This document shows, in pieces, positions 45,915 through 55,077 of a DNA stretch of 64,000 nucleotides. Position 1 is the stretch's first letter; each line of letters begins with the position of its first letter. The stretch is from contig NZ_CP067100.1 in assembly GCF_016616235.1 (NCBI RefSeq), positions 5,639,001 through 5,703,000 on the forward strand. Reading direction: 5' to 3'. Source of the stretch: Bradyrhizobium diazoefficiens. GTDB lineage: Bacteria > Pseudomonadota > Alphaproteobacteria > Rhizobiales > Xanthobacteraceae. The translations under genes were made by a program, and so were the position numbers. The notes below the pieces were generated by a model. The model saw only the letters and a program-made list of their open reading frames with translations, searched no databases and was not told the origin of the DNA.

Positions 45915-45943
45915 CTTCTCTTTTCGTTCGATTGTCCGCCGCC

Positions 45944-48900
45944 TCAGGTCGGCCGCAGCGCCTTGGCATCGAGGTCGAGCTCGTTGACCTGCTTGTTCCG
46001 CTCGGAATCGGCCGCCGCGCGGTGGTCGGTCGCCAGCACCACGTAGACGGCGGGCAGCACGAACAGCGTGAACAGCGTGCCGATCGACATGCCGGCGACG
46101 ACGACCAGGCCGATCGAGAAGCGGCTGGCCGCGCCCGCACCGGACGCGGTCAGGAGCGGGATCAGGCCCGTCACCATGGCGGCCGTGGTCATCAGGATCG
46201 GCCGGAGGCGGATACGGGCCGACATCTCGATCGCGGAGCGGCGGTCGAGCCGCTCCTTGACCTGGAGCTCGTTGGCGAACTCCACCATCAGGATGCCGTG
46301 CTTGGTGATCAGGCCGACCAGGGTCAGAAGACCGACCTGGGTGTAGATGTTCATGGTCGCCACGCCGAAGAACAGCGGGATCAGCGCGCCGACGATCGCC
46401 ATCGGCACCGAGATCATGATCACGAACGGGTCGCGCAGGCTCTCGAACTGCGCCGCCAGCACCAGGAAGATGATGATCAGCGCGAAGCCGAAGGTGATCG
46501 CGAGCTGGTTGCCTTCCTGCACGTACTGGCGCGAGTCCGCCAGATAATCATGGCTGAAGCCCTGCGGCAGCTTCTTGGCCTCGCCTTCGAGGAAGTCGAC
46601 CGCCGCGCCGACCGTCACGCCGGGCATCGGCACGGCCGAGAACGTCGCCGAATTGAGCTGATTGTAGTGTGTCAGCGAATTCGGTTGAGTCGTGGTCTCG
46701 ATCGAAACCACCGTCGACAGCGGCAATTGCTGGCCGGTATTGGTGGAAACGTAATATCCGCCGAGCGATTCCGGTGAGAGCCGCTTGCCGCGCGGCACCT
46801 GCGGAATGACCTGATAGGAGCGTCCCTCCAGATTGAAGCGGTTGATGTAGTTGCCACCGAGCAGCACCGCCAGCGCGCTGCCGACGTTCTGCATGTTAAC
46901 GCCGAGATCCTGAGCCTTGGTGCGATCGATGTTCACCTTCACGGTCGGCTGGTTGAAGGCGAGATCGCTGTCGGAGACGATGAACATGCCACTCTTGCGC
47001 GCGGCGTCCTTCAGCTTCTCCATCTGCTCATAGACGGTCTGGAAGCTCGCGGTCGAATTGATCACCATCTGCACCGGCAGACCGCCGGGGCCGCCGGGCA
47101 GCGGCGGCAGATTGAACGCAAAGGCCTGCACGCCCTCGATCTTGGAGAGCTCGGCCTGCACCAGCGGCTTCAGCGCGATCGAGGAACGCTTGCGCTCGTC
47201 CCAGGGCTTGAGCAGCATGCCGGCGATACCGCCCTGCGGCCCGTTGATGCCGTTCAGCACGAAGCGCAGGTCGGTCTCGGGGAAGCTTTGGAATTTCTCG
47301 TCGAGCTTTTCGCCGTAGAAATCGAGATAGTCGATGTTGGCGTATTTCGGCGCCTTGGTCACCGCGAACACGATGCCCTGATCTTCCTCGGGGGCCAGCT
47401 CCTTTGAAGTATGCATGTAGAGGAAGCCGACGAGCCCGAGGATCGTCACCGCGAACAGCCCGGTGATGGCCTTGTAGTCGAGCGAACGGTCGAGCCTGCG
47501 GCCATACCAGCGCGTCACCGCACCGAAGACCCTGTTGACGAGCTTGGCGAAGCGGCCCTCTTCGGTGTTCTTGAGCAGCACAGAGCACATCATCGGCGAC
47601 AGCGTCAGCGCGATCACGCCCGACACGATCACCGAGCCCGCAAGCGTGAAGGCGAATTCGCGGAACAGCGAGCCGGTGAGGCCGCCGAGGAAGCCGATCG
47701 GCGCGTACACGGCGGCGAGCGTGATGGTCATCGAGACGACGGGACCGACGATCTCGCGTGCGCCTTGCAGCGAGGCCTGGACCGGTGTCTTGCCCTCCTC
47801 CAGATGGCGGTGAATGTTCTCCACCACGACGATGGCGTCGTCGACCACGAGGCCGATCGCGAGCACCATCGCCAGCAGCGTCAGCAGGTTAAAGCTGAAG
47901 CCCAGCGCCAGCATCAGGGTGCAGACCCCGATCATCGACAGCGGAATGGTGACGACCGGGATGATGACCGAGCGCAGCGAGGCCAGGAACAGGAAGATGA
48001 CCACGATCACGATGATCACGGCTTCACCGAGCGTCTTCTCCACCTCGTCGATCGAGGATTGGATGAATTTGGTCGAATCGTAGGCGACCTTCATCTTCAT
48101 CGATGGTGGCAGGTTGCGTTCCAGTTCGGGGAACAGCGCGCGCACGCCCTTGACCAGCGTCAGCGGGTTACCCTGCGGCGTTGCCTGCACGCCGATGAAG
48201 ATCGCGTGCTCGCCGTTGAAGGCGACGCTCGCATCCGTGCTCTGGGCGGCAAGCTCGACGGTGGCGATGTCCTCCATCCGCACGAAACCGCCGTCCTTGG
48301 CCTTGACGATCATCTTCTTGAACTGGTTGACGTCGGTCAGGCCGGTATTCGTCGAGATGTTCGAGACGATGAGATAGCCCTTGGTCTGGCCCGCAGCGGA
48401 CTGGAAGTTGTTGGCGGCGATCGCCGCCGAGATGTCCGCGGGCGAAACATTGCGGCCGGCCATCTTCACCGGATCAAGCCAGAGCCGCATCGCAAAGGTC
48501 TGGCCGCCGAGGATGTCGGCGGACGCCACGCCGTCGACGGTTGACAGCACCGGCTGCACCACGCGCGTCAAATAGTCTGAAATCGCCGAGCCCGACAGCT
48601 CCTCGGACGAGAAACCCAGATACATCACGGCCGTGGTCTGGCCCGTGGTCTTGGTGACGATCGGGTCGTTGGATTCCTTCGGGATCAGGTATTTGACCGA
48701 GTTCGTCTTGGCCAGCACCTCGGTGAGCGCCTGGTTTGGGTCGAAGTTCAGCTTGATGTAGACCTGGATCGTCGAGGTGCCGAGCACCGAAGACGAGGTG
48801 ATGTAGTCGACGCCCTCGGCGGAGGCGACGGCCTGCTCGATCGGCGTCGTGATGAAGCCCTGGATCAGGTCCGCGGACGCGCCGGGATAGACGGTCGTGA

Positions 48901-49039
48901 TGTTGATGACCGTGTTCGACAGCTTCGGATATTGCCGGATCGGCAGCACCATCGCCGCGCGTAGGCCAATCAGCAGGATCAGCAGGCTGACGACAACCGA
49001 CAGGACCGGGCGCTTGATGAAAATATCAGTAAAGGCCAT
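45944..49039 (-). CDS. RND multidrug efflux transporter permease (HAE1/MexB-like)
   Basis: This 1031-residue inner membrane protein has twelve membrane helices and two large periplasmic loops. It starts MAFTDIFIKRPVLSVVVSLLI, the usual RND opening. The proton-relay aspartate pair lies in GLVVDDAIVVVENIHRH in TM4. Family motifs GASADLIQGFITTPIEQAV and FGVATMNIYTQVGLLTLVGLI are present. It expels hydrophobic compounds by proton antiport together with the adaptor encoded upstream. No outer membrane TolC-type gene is in the operon, so a shared one is expected. The longer frame to 49096 runs through a stem-loop and was rejected. Confidence 0.95.
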   Translation of the reverse strand: MAFTDIFIKRPVLSVVVSLLILLIGLRAAMVLPIRQYPKLSNTVINITTVYPGASADLIQGFITTPIEQAVASAEGVDYITSSSVLGTSTIQVYIKLNFDPNQALTEVLAKTNSVKYLIPKESNDPIVTKTTGQTTAVMYLGFSSEELSGSAISDYLTRVVQPVLSTVDGVASADILGGQTFAMRLWLDPVKMAGRNVSPADISAAIAANNFQSAAGQTKGYLIVSNISTNTGLTDVNQFKKMIVKAKDGGFVRMEDIATVELAAQSTDASVAFNGEHAIFIGVQATPQGNPLTLVKGVRALFPELERNLPPSMKMKVAYDSTKFIQSSIDEVEKTLGEAVIIVIVVIFLFLASLRSVIIPVVTIPLSMIGVCTLMLALGFSFNLLTLLAMVLAIGLVVDDAIVVVENIHRHLEEGKTPVQASLQGAREIVGPVVSMTITLAAVYAPIGFLGGLTGSLFREFAFTLAGSVIVSGVIALTLSPMMCSVLLKNTEEGRFAKLVNRVFGAVTRWYGRRLDRSLDYKAITGLFAVTILGLVGFLYMHTSKELAPEEDQGIVFAVTKAPKYANIDYLDFYGEKLDEKFQSFPETDLRFVLNGINGPQGGIAGMLLKPWDERKRSSIALKPLVQAELSKIEGVQAFAFNLPPLPGGPGGLPVQMVINSTASFQTVYEQMEKLKDAARKSGMFIVSDSDLAFNQPTVKVNIDRTKAQDLGVNMQNVGSALAVLLGGNYINRFNLEGRSYQVIPQVPRGKRLSPESLGGYYVSTNTGQQLPLSTVVSIETTTQPNSLTHYNQLNSATFSAVPMPGVTVGAAVDFLEGEAKKLPQGFSHDYLADSRQYVQEGNQLAITFGFALIIIFLVLAAQFESLRDPFVIMISVPMAIVGALIPLFFGVATMNIYTQVGLLTLVGLITKHGILMVEFANELQVKERLDRRSAIEMSARIRLRPILMTTAAMVTGLIPLLTASGAGAASRFSIGLVVVAGMSIGTLFTLFVLPAVYVVLATDHRAAADSERNKQVNELDLDAKALRPT

Positions 49040-49070
49040 CGCGGCAATCTCGATTTCTTTTGTCTCAAGA

Positions 49071-49099
49071 AACGTGATCCGGCGAGGCCGGATCACGTT
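49071..49099 (-). other. Perfect 13-bp stem-loop between adaptor and RND genes
   Basis: AACGTGATCCGGC (49071-49083) and GCCGGATCACGTT (49087-49099) are perfect complements around a 3-nt loop. Only TTTCTTG follows on the minus strand, so it is a weak terminator at best. It may set the adaptor:pump ratio or stabilise the upstream message. Confidence 0.7.
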
Positions 49100-49109
49100 G
49101 GGGATGTTG

Positions 49110-50303
49110 TCAGTAGCGCGGCGGCTGCGCCGGGATCTGCGGAGCCGGGTCGGTCGAAATCGAGACCGCCGCGCCCGATGGCAGTTTGATCTGGCCGACG
49201 GCGACGACCTTGTCCCCCGGCTTCAAACCTTTCAAAATCTCTGCGCGTCCCTCGACGCGGTTGCCGGTCTGCACGAAGGTGCGCACCGCCGAGAGGCTGG
49301 TCTTGCCGTCCTCTTCCTTCTTCTCGGTGATCACGAACACCGAGTCGCCATATAGCGTATAGTCGACCGCCGTCTCGGGCACGGTGATCACCGGCGGCTT
49401 GTCCGGCAGCACCACCGTGGTGGTCACGAACATGCCGGGCTTGAGGATCCTCTCCGGATTGGCGATCGTCGCCTGCACGCGGATATTGCGGGTGTCGGAG
49501 GCAATCTGCGGCTCGATCGTGGTGATCTTGCCCTCGAAGACGCGGCCCGGATAGGCGTCGACCTTGAGTCGGACCGTCTGGCCGACCTTGAGGCTGCCGG
49601 AATCCTTTTCCGTCACCGTGAAGTTGGCCCACAGCTCCGACAGATCGGTTAGCGACACGATCGCGGTGCCGGCGGTCAGATACTGGCCGACCTCGACCTT
49701 GCGGACGCCGAGATCGCCTGCGAACGGCGCGCGCACCAGCTTCTGCGAGATCAGCGCCTCGGTCTTGGCGATGCCGGCCAACGCCTGGTCATAGGCCGCC
49801 TGCGCGGTATCGACGGTTGCCTGCGGACCGAATTGACGCGACGCCAATTGCTTGGCGCGATCGAGCGATAGCTGCGCGACGGTCGCCTGCGCCTTGTAAT
49901 TGGCGAGGTCACCCTGCTCCGGCGCGTCGAACAGCTGCACCAGCGGCGTGCCAGCTTCGACATGGGCGCCCGGCTCGAACTTGATCTCGGTGACGCGGCC
50001 GTTGACGTCGGCGCTGACGTTGACCTGGTGCACGGCGACGAGTTCGCCGACCGCCGTCAACAGGTTCGGGATCACTTCGGATTTCGCCTCGGCCGCGCTG
50101 ACCGCAGTCGGCGGCGGCTTGTTGTTGGCGAAGAACTGCTTGATCATCTGGCCGCGGAAGTAATTGAACCAGACGAGGCCACCGACGAGCGCGCCGAGAA
50201 GCGTGCCGACGATGATGAACCAGAGCACCGGCCGGACCGGACGCTTGGGAGCCTTGTTATCGATCGGTTCGCCCGAAATTTTGTGTTCGGCTACGATGTT
50301 CAT
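49110..50303 (-). CDS. RND efflux periplasmic adaptor (membrane fusion protein)
   Basis: This 397-residue protein is anchored by one N-terminal helix (about 27-47). It has the split lipoyl motifs VNGRVTEIKFEPGAHVEAGTPLVQL and VRAPFAGDLGVRKVEVGQYL, a helical hairpin between them (LDRAKQLASRQFGPQATVDTAQAAYDQAL) and a beta-barrel domain. It links the RND pump to an outer membrane channel. It begins one base after the TetR stop, so it is coupled to its regulator. A proline-rich tail ends the protein. Confidence 0.94.
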   Translation of the reverse strand: MNIVAEHKISGEPIDNKAPKRPVRPVLWFIIVGTLLGALVGGLVWFNYFRGQMIKQFFANNKPPPTAVSAAEAKSEVIPNLLTAVGELVAVHQVNVSADVNGRVTEIKFEPGAHVEAGTPLVQLFDAPEQGDLANYKAQATVAQLSLDRAKQLASRQFGPQATVDTAQAAYDQALAGIAKTEALISQKLVRAPFAGDLGVRKVEVGQYLTAGTAIVSLTDLSELWANFTVTEKDSGSLKVGQTVRLKVDAYPGRVFEGKITTIEPQIASDTRNIRVQATIANPERILKPGMFVTTTVVLPDKPPVITVPETAVDYTLYGDSVFVITEKKEEDGKTSLSAVRTFVQTGNRVEGRAEILKGLKPGDKVVAVGQIKLPSGAAVSISTDPAPQIPAQPPRY

Positions 50304-50304
50304 G

Positions 50305-51006
50305 TCATGCACTTTCTGCAATCGCCGTCTTGCCGGCATCCGTGGCCTGATCGCGGCCCAGATGCGAAGCAATTGCGGCGTCGTTAAGTCCGATACCCCT
50401 CAGGAGAAACTCACAGAGCTGGCGCTCGAGGTCGTCAGCCTTGCCGTAAGCGAGACACGGCGTGACCGGCAGCCTGGTCAGCGCCGCCGTCATCACGGTG
50501 TGATGCGCGAACCAGAACAGGTTGAGCGGATCGCCGCCGAATGGCCGCGCGTCCCCGGCGGCCACCGCGCGCCCGAGCGAGGCGACGAAGGCCGGCCCGA
50601 TCAGCGTCTCGATCTTGGCATATAGCAAACGGGCGAATTCGCCATCATCCAAATGGCTCGTGGCCATCAGTCGCAGGCGCTGCGCCTCTTCCTGGTCGGG
50701 CCCGTCGGCGATCTCGAGGAAATGCTCCACCATGCCGCGGATCAGCTCGACCAGGGTGGCCGTCGACGGCTCCCGTTCGAGCAGCTCGACGAAAGCCGGG
50801 TCGGCCTCGCATTCGTCGCTGAGGATTTCAGCGTAGAGCGCCGCCTTGGACGGGAAATGCTTGAACAGCAGTGCCTCGGAAATGGCAGCGGCGGCCGCCA
50901 CGCTCTTGGTTGTGGTGCCCGTATACCCGTGTCGCGCAAAGCAGCGTTTTGCGGCGCCGAGGATCAATTGACGCCTCAGGTCGCTCGTCATTCGCAATGA
51001 GCTCAT
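50305..51006 (-). CDS. TetR/AcrR family regulator of the efflux operon
   Basis: This regulator has about 233 residues. The TetR HTH (GYTGTTTKSVAAAAAISEALLFKHFPSKAALYAEIL) lies near 28-62, and a variable helical ligand domain follows. It is the first gene of the operon and directly precedes adaptor and pump, the usual local-repressor arrangement. The start is uncertain. I chose the ATG at 51006, 5 nt downstream of a perfect palindrome; ATG 50991 or the frame start 51060 are alternatives. No good Shine-Dalgarno precedes 51006, so the message may be leaderless or start at 50991. Confidence 0.9.
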   Translation of the reverse strand: MSSLRMTSDLRRQLILGAAKRCFARHGYTGTTTKSVAAAAAISEALLFKHFPSKAALYAEILSDECEADPAFVELLEREPSTATLVELIRGMVEHFLEIADGPDQEEAQRLRLMATSHLDDGEFARLLYAKIETLIGPAFVASLGRAVAAGDARPFGGDPLNLFWFAHHTVMTAALTRLPVTPCLAYGKADDLERQLCEFLLRGIGLNDAAIASHLGRDQATDAGKTAIAESA

Positions 51007-51010
51007 GGGA

Positions 51011-51026
51011 GTGAGTAAGCACTCAC
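51011..51026. promoter_or_regulatory. Perfect palindromic operator GTGAGTAAGCACTCAC upstream of the TetR gene
   Basis: Arms GTGAGT and ACTCAC are perfect complements around a 4-bp centre. It lies directly in front of the TetR start codon, where a bound dimer would block the promoter or the first ribosome contact. TetR-family operators commonly have this size and symmetry, and autoregulation of the whole efflux operon is the simplest reading. Confidence 0.6.
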
Positions 51027-51072
51027 CCACGCAAAAGTCAAGCCAAATGGTGCGATGCAACCTACACGAGGT

Positions 51073-51663
51073 CTAGATCGGCTGGAAGCCGAGATCGCTA
51101 CGGATCCGGTTGACGATGTAAGTCCCGTCCCGGCTAGGCAAAATCCGCTCCAGATTGGCGCTGTCGATCTTCACATTGGCAAAACGCGGGCCGCCGGAGA
51201 GGTCGTGGACGGCTTTGGCGAAGGCCTCGACCTCGGCCATAGTCGTCACAGCCCGGCTGTCCCGGATGCCGCAGGACCTAGCGACACCGACGAGGTCGGC
51301 GGCCGCGGAGGTGTGGCTGGTCTGGCCGCCGGTCTCGCCATAGGCCTCATTGTCGAGGACGACGATCGAGAGGTTGGACGGTTTTTGCAGGCCGATGGTG
51401 GCAAGGCTGCCCATGCCCATCAGCATCTCGCCGTCGCCGGTGATCACCAGCACCGGCAGCTTTGGCTGCGCCAGAGCAAGACCCAGCCCGATCATGGCGG
51501 CGCCGCCCATGCCGCCCCAGAGATAGAAATTGCGGGCGTGGTCGCCGGCCGCGCAGATGTCATTGGTGGAGGCGCCCAAGCCGCCGATCGCGACGACGTC
51601 GTTGCGGTCAGCAAGCAGCGCGGAGACCACCTGACGGCGATCGAGGAGATTGGCTTTGCTCAT
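51073..51663 (-). CDS. ThDP-dependent decarboxylase, beta (cofactor-binding) subunit
   Basis: This 196-residue protein matches the C-terminal half of two-subunit ThDP decarboxylases such as sulfopyruvate/phosphonopyruvate decarboxylase. The cofactor motif is visible as GDGEMLMGMGSLATIG followed by NLSIVVLDNEAYG. LWGGMGGAAMIGLGLALAQP precedes it. The ATG at 51663 overlaps the alpha-subunit stop as ATGA. The 2-oxo acid substrate is unknown: no coenzyme M, phosphonate or taurine genes are nearby. Confidence 0.85.
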   Translation of the reverse strand: MSKANLLDRRQVVSALLADRNDVVAIGGLGASTNDICAAGDHARNFYLWGGMGGAAMIGLGLALAQPKLPVLVITGDGEMLMGMGSLATIGLQKPSNLSIVVLDNEAYGETGGQTSHTSAAADLVGVARSCGIRDSRAVTTMAEVEAFAKAVHDLSGGPRFANVKIDSANLERILPSRDGTYIVNRIRSDLGFQPI

Positions 51664-52202
51664 TTGGTGAAAACCTTGGCGCCGATCAGGCGCTGCGACA
51701 GCAGAACGGCAGTGGGCGTGAGCGCATTGTAGGCCTGGGCTGCGGCGGCCTCCAGCACGGCCAGCACCTCCGCCGCGTTGGAGGCGCGCAGCACCTTGAC
51801 GCCTGACAGTTCTAACACGCCCTGCGTGGTCGATCCCATCGGCACCTGCCACGGATTGAACTCGCCCCACTCGCCGCGCATGGTCACGAGCGTCAGGAAG
51901 GGAAAGCGCAGGATCGGGATCAGCGAGAGCATGTTGATGCAATTGCCGACGCCGCTCGACTGCATCAGCAGCACGCCACGCTGGCCGCCGGCCCAGGCGC
52001 CGGCGAGCAGCGCCACGCCCTCCTCCTCCGTCGTCAGCGGAATGCCGCGCATCGTCGACGAGCCCAGCACGCGCTGGATCAGTTTTGAATGGCCGGCATC
52101 GGGCACGTAGGGCACCTGCCTGACGTCGAAGCGTTGCAGGGTCGCGAATATATCGTCCGGCCAGGTCGGGGCCGTGTCGGCAGCGTCAGCGCGGGCGTGC
52201 AT
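51660..52202 (-). CDS. ThDP-dependent decarboxylase, alpha subunit
   Basis: This 180-residue protein matches the N-terminal (pyrimidine-binding) half of the same enzyme type. It has PDAGHSKLIQRVL and the conserved glutamate in IPLTTEEEGVALLAGAWAGG. The sequence GVLLMQSSGVGNCINML follows. Alpha and beta subunits are coupled by a 4-nt overlap and should form one active site together. It is divergent from a P450 gene with a 106-nt gap, which may mean shared control. Confidence 0.85.
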   Translation of the reverse strand: MHARADAADTAPTWPDDIFATLQRFDVRQVPYVPDAGHSKLIQRVLGSSTMRGIPLTTEEEGVALLAGAWAGGQRGVLLMQSSGVGNCINMLSLIPILRFPFLTLVTMRGEWGEFNPWQVPMGSTTQGVLELSGVKVLRASNAAEVLAVLEAAAAQAYNALTPTAVLLSQRLIGAKVFTK

Positions 52203-52308
52203 TTTCCGGTCCGGTCGTCTTGCAAATCACGGCGCGACTGTAGACGGTGATCGGAGCCGCTCGAAAGAGCGAAAACAGCATAACGGTCTCAACCGGCGAG
52301 TATGGCGG

Positions 52309-53529
52309 ATGAACGCAGATGCGAAAGAACTGGCGGCCAGTTTCGATCTGGAGAAGCTGACGCCGGAATTCTACGCCGATCCCTACCCGACCTATCGTGC
52401 ACTGCGGGAGAACGAGCCGGTCAAGCGGCTGCCGAACGGCACCGTGTTCCTGACCCGCTATGACGATCTCGTCACCACCTATAAGAACACCAAATCGTTC
52501 AGTTCGGACAAGAAGCGCGAGTTCGCGCCGAAATACGGCGACACCCCGCTCTACGAGCACCACACCACCAGCCTCGTCTTCAACGATCCCCCGGCGCATA
52601 CCCGTGTGCGGCGCCTGATCATGGGCGCGCTGTCGCCGCGCGCGATCGCGGGAATGGAGAGCGATCTGGTCAAGCTCGTCGACCGCCTGCTCGATGCGAT
52701 CGCCGCCAAAGGTCATTGCGAGCTGATCGAGGATTTCGCGGCCTCCATTCCCATCGAGGTCATCGGCAATCTGCTCGACGTGCCCCATCACGAACGCGCG
52801 CCGCTGCGCGACTGGTCGCTGGCGATCCTCGGCGCGCTCGAACCCGTGGTGTCGCCTGACGTGGCCGCACGCGGCAACAAGGCGGTGACGGATTTTCTCG
52901 ATTACCTCCGGACGCTGGTCGCGCGGCGGCGCGAGAAGCCGGGTAATCCGGAGCGCGACGTGCTGACGCGTCTCATCCAGGGCGAGGACAGCGGCGAGCG
53001 GCTGACCGAGAAGGAGCTGCTGCACAATTGCATCTTCCTGCTCAATGCCGGCCACGAGACCACGACCAACCTGATCGGCAACGGCCTGGTCGCCCTCGAC
53101 CGCAATCCGGATCAGAAGCAGCGGCTGATCGACAATCCCGATCTCATCAAGACGGCCGTCGAGGAGATGCTGCGCTACGAGAGCTCCAACCAGCTCGGCA
53201 ACCGCATGACGACGGAGCGGGTCGAGCTTGGCGGCATCATGCTCGAAGCCGGCACATCGGTGACGCTGTGCATTGGCGCTGCCAACCGCGACCCTGCGCA
53301 GTTTCCCGACCCCGAACGCTTCGACATCGCGCGGACGCCGAACCGGCATCTCGCCTTCGCCACTGGCGCACATCAATGCGCCGGCATGGCGCTGGCGCGG
53401 CTCGAAGGCGCGATTGCGGTCTCACGCTTTCTGGCGCGCTTCCCGAACTATGCCCTGAGCGGCCAACCGGTGCGGGGTGGACGGGTGCGGTTTCGCGGCT
53501 TCCTGAGCGTGCCCTGCGCGATCGGCTGA
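52309..53529 (+). CDS. Cytochrome P450 (class I, standalone)
   Basis: This 406-residue bacterial P450 has no reductase domain. It has the oxygen-binding helix AGHETTT (247-253), the K-helix EEMLRYE, GAANRDPAQFPDPERFDI and the heme loop FATGAHQCAGMALARLE with the cysteine ligand near 357. It needs separate ferredoxin and reductase partners, not encoded nearby. The substrate is unknown. The start at 52309 fits the length of soluble P450s; the frame is open upstream to 52174 without similarity. Confidence 0.93.
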   Translation: MNADAKELAASFDLEKLTPEFYADPYPTYRALRENEPVKRLPNGTVFLTRYDDLVTTYKNTKSFSSDKKREFAPKYGDTPLYEHHTTSLVFNDPPAHTRVRRLIMGALSPRAIAGMESDLVKLVDRLLDAIAAKGHCELIEDFAASIPIEVIGNLLDVPHHERAPLRDWSLAILGALEPVVSPDVAARGNKAVTDFLDYLRTLVARRREKPGNPERDVLTRLIQGEDSGERLTEKELLHNCIFLLNAGHETTTNLIGNGLVALDRNPDQKQRLIDNPDLIKTAVEEMLRYESSNQLGNRMTTERVELGGIMLEAGTSVTLCIGAANRDPAQFPDPERFDIARTPNRHLAFATGAHQCAGMALARLEGAIAVSRFLARFPNYALSGQPVRGGRVRFRGFLSVPCAIG

Positions 53530-53755
53530 GGCCTCAAAACAAAAATGGCGAAAACAACCCCATGCACAGTAGCGGGTCGGTCGGCGAAGGATGCCCTGTG
53601 GTCGCGCAGAACCATCTGACATTTCGGGCAAATCAGGTCGCGCCATGCGATCGGGCGCGTCAAGGCTTCCGAGCGGGCAGGCTGCTACCCACATCAGCTT
53701 GAGCGCGGCCGGCGCAGTCGGTTGACGCCGGCGCGCAGCAATGGAGTGACGACAG

Positions 53756-54970
53756 ATGAGCTCGTCGGTCATCGATTTCATCGCAGCGGAAGCACGCTTT
53801 GGGGCTCGTAATTACGAGCCGATCGGGGTCGTCCTGTCGCGCGGCGAAGGCGTCTGGGTCTGGGATACCGCAGGCAACCGCTATCTCGACTGCCTCTCGG
53901 CCTATTCGGCGGTCAGCCAGGGCCACTGCCACCCCAAGATCCTGGCAGCGATGGTCGAACAGGCGCACAGGCTGACGCTGACTTCGCGGGCCTTCCACAA
54001 CGACCAGCTCGCCTTGTTCTACGAAGAGATCGCGGCGCTCACCGGTTCCCACAAGGTGCTGCCGATGAACAGCGGCGCGGAGGCGGTCGAAAGCGCGATC
54101 AAGTCGGTGCGCAAATGGGGCTATGAGGTGAAGGGCGTGCCGGACGGCCAGGCCGAGGTCATCGTCTGCGCCAACAATTTCCACGGACGCACGCTGGGCA
54201 TCGTCGGCTTTTCAACCGACCCCGAGACACGCACACATTTCGGACCGTTCGCGCCGGGCTTCAGGATCATCCCGTTCGGCGACACTGCTGCGCTGGAGGA
54301 GGCAATCACCCCAAACACGGTCGCCTTTCTTGTCGAGCCTATCCAGGGCGAAGCCGGTGTCGTCATTCCTCCAGCCGGCTATTTCACGAAGGTGCGGGAG
54401 CTCTGCACCGCCAACAACGTGATGCTGGTGCTCGACGAGATCCAGACCGGGCTCGGCCGCACCGGCAAGCTGCTCGCGGAGCAGCACGAGGGAATCGAGG
54501 CGGACGTGACCCTGCTCGGCAAGGCCCTGTCCGGCGGCTTCTATCCGGTCTCGGCCGTGCTCTCGAACAACGACGTGCTCGGGACGCTGAGGCCCGGGCA
54601 GCATGGTTCGACCTTCGGCGGCAACCCACTCGCCTGCGCGGTGGCGCGCGCGGCGATGCGCGTGCTGGTCGAGGAAGGCATGATCGAGAACGCGGCCAGG
54701 CAGGGCGTGCGCTTTCTGGAAGGCTTGAAGGACATTCGTGCCAATACGATCCGCGAGGTGCGCGGGCGCGGCTTGATGCTGGCAGTCGAGTTGCATCCCG
54801 AGGCGGGCCGCGCTCGCCGCTACTGCGAGGCGCTTCAGGGCAAGGGCATCCTCGCCAAGGATACCCATGAGCAAACGATCCGCATCGCCCCGCCGCTGGT
54901 GATCACCAGTGACCAGGTCGACTGGGCGCTGGAGCGGCTCGCCACCACTCTGACGCAGGATTTCTCCTGA
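53756..54970 (+). CDS. rocD: Ornithine--oxo-acid aminotransferase
   Basis: This 404-residue class III aminotransferase has the ornithine aminotransferase pattern ([49 protein letters not shown]). The cofactor aspartate is in [12 protein letters not shown] and the pyridoxal phosphate lysine in [15 protein letters not shown]. It converts ornithine and 2-oxoglutarate to glutamate semialdehyde and glutamate in arginine/ornithine breakdown. GGAG precedes the ATG. No rocF or putA lies next to it, so it is a single-gene unit. Confidence 0.93.
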   Translation: MSSSVIDFIAAEARFGARNYEPIGVVLSRGEGVWVWDTAGNRYLDCLSAYSAVSQGHCHPKILAAMVEQAHRLTLTSRAFHNDQLALFYEEIAALTGSHKVLPMNSGAEAVESAIKSVRKWGYEVKGVPDGQAEVIVCANNFHGRTLGIVGFSTDPETRTHFGPFAPGFRIIPFGDTAALEEAITPNTVAFLVEPIQGEAGVVIPPAGYFTKVRELCTANNVMLVLDEIQTGLGRTGKLLAEQHEGIEADVTLLGKALSGGFYPVSAVLSNNDVLGTLRPGQHGSTFGGNPLACAVARAAMRVLVEEGMIENAARQGVRFLEGLKDIRANTIREVRGRGLMLAVELHPEAGRARRYCEALQGKGILAKDTHEQTIRIAPPLVITSDQVDWALERLATTLTQDFS

Positions 54971-55077
54971 GACTGCCTGCGTCGGAAGATCGCAATGCCG
55001 GCCATGGCCAAACAACGAACGATTCCGCCAGCTGCGCGTTGAATGTCGTGGGCGATTATGAGCTGGCGGCTACGATC

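Noticed and set aside
51664..51942. N-terminal extension of the ThDP beta subunit to 51942
   Set aside because: The extra 93 codons lie antiphase inside the alpha-subunit gene and are unlike any decarboxylase. The ATG at 51663 gives the expected subunit size and an ATGA overlap.
53530..53755. Possible small gene between P450 and rocD (a frame with a CPKCQ motif on the minus strand)
   Set aside because: Several frames are open, but none has a ribosome binding site or similarity beyond the short cysteine pair. I see no gene and no clear regulatory site in this 226-nt gap.
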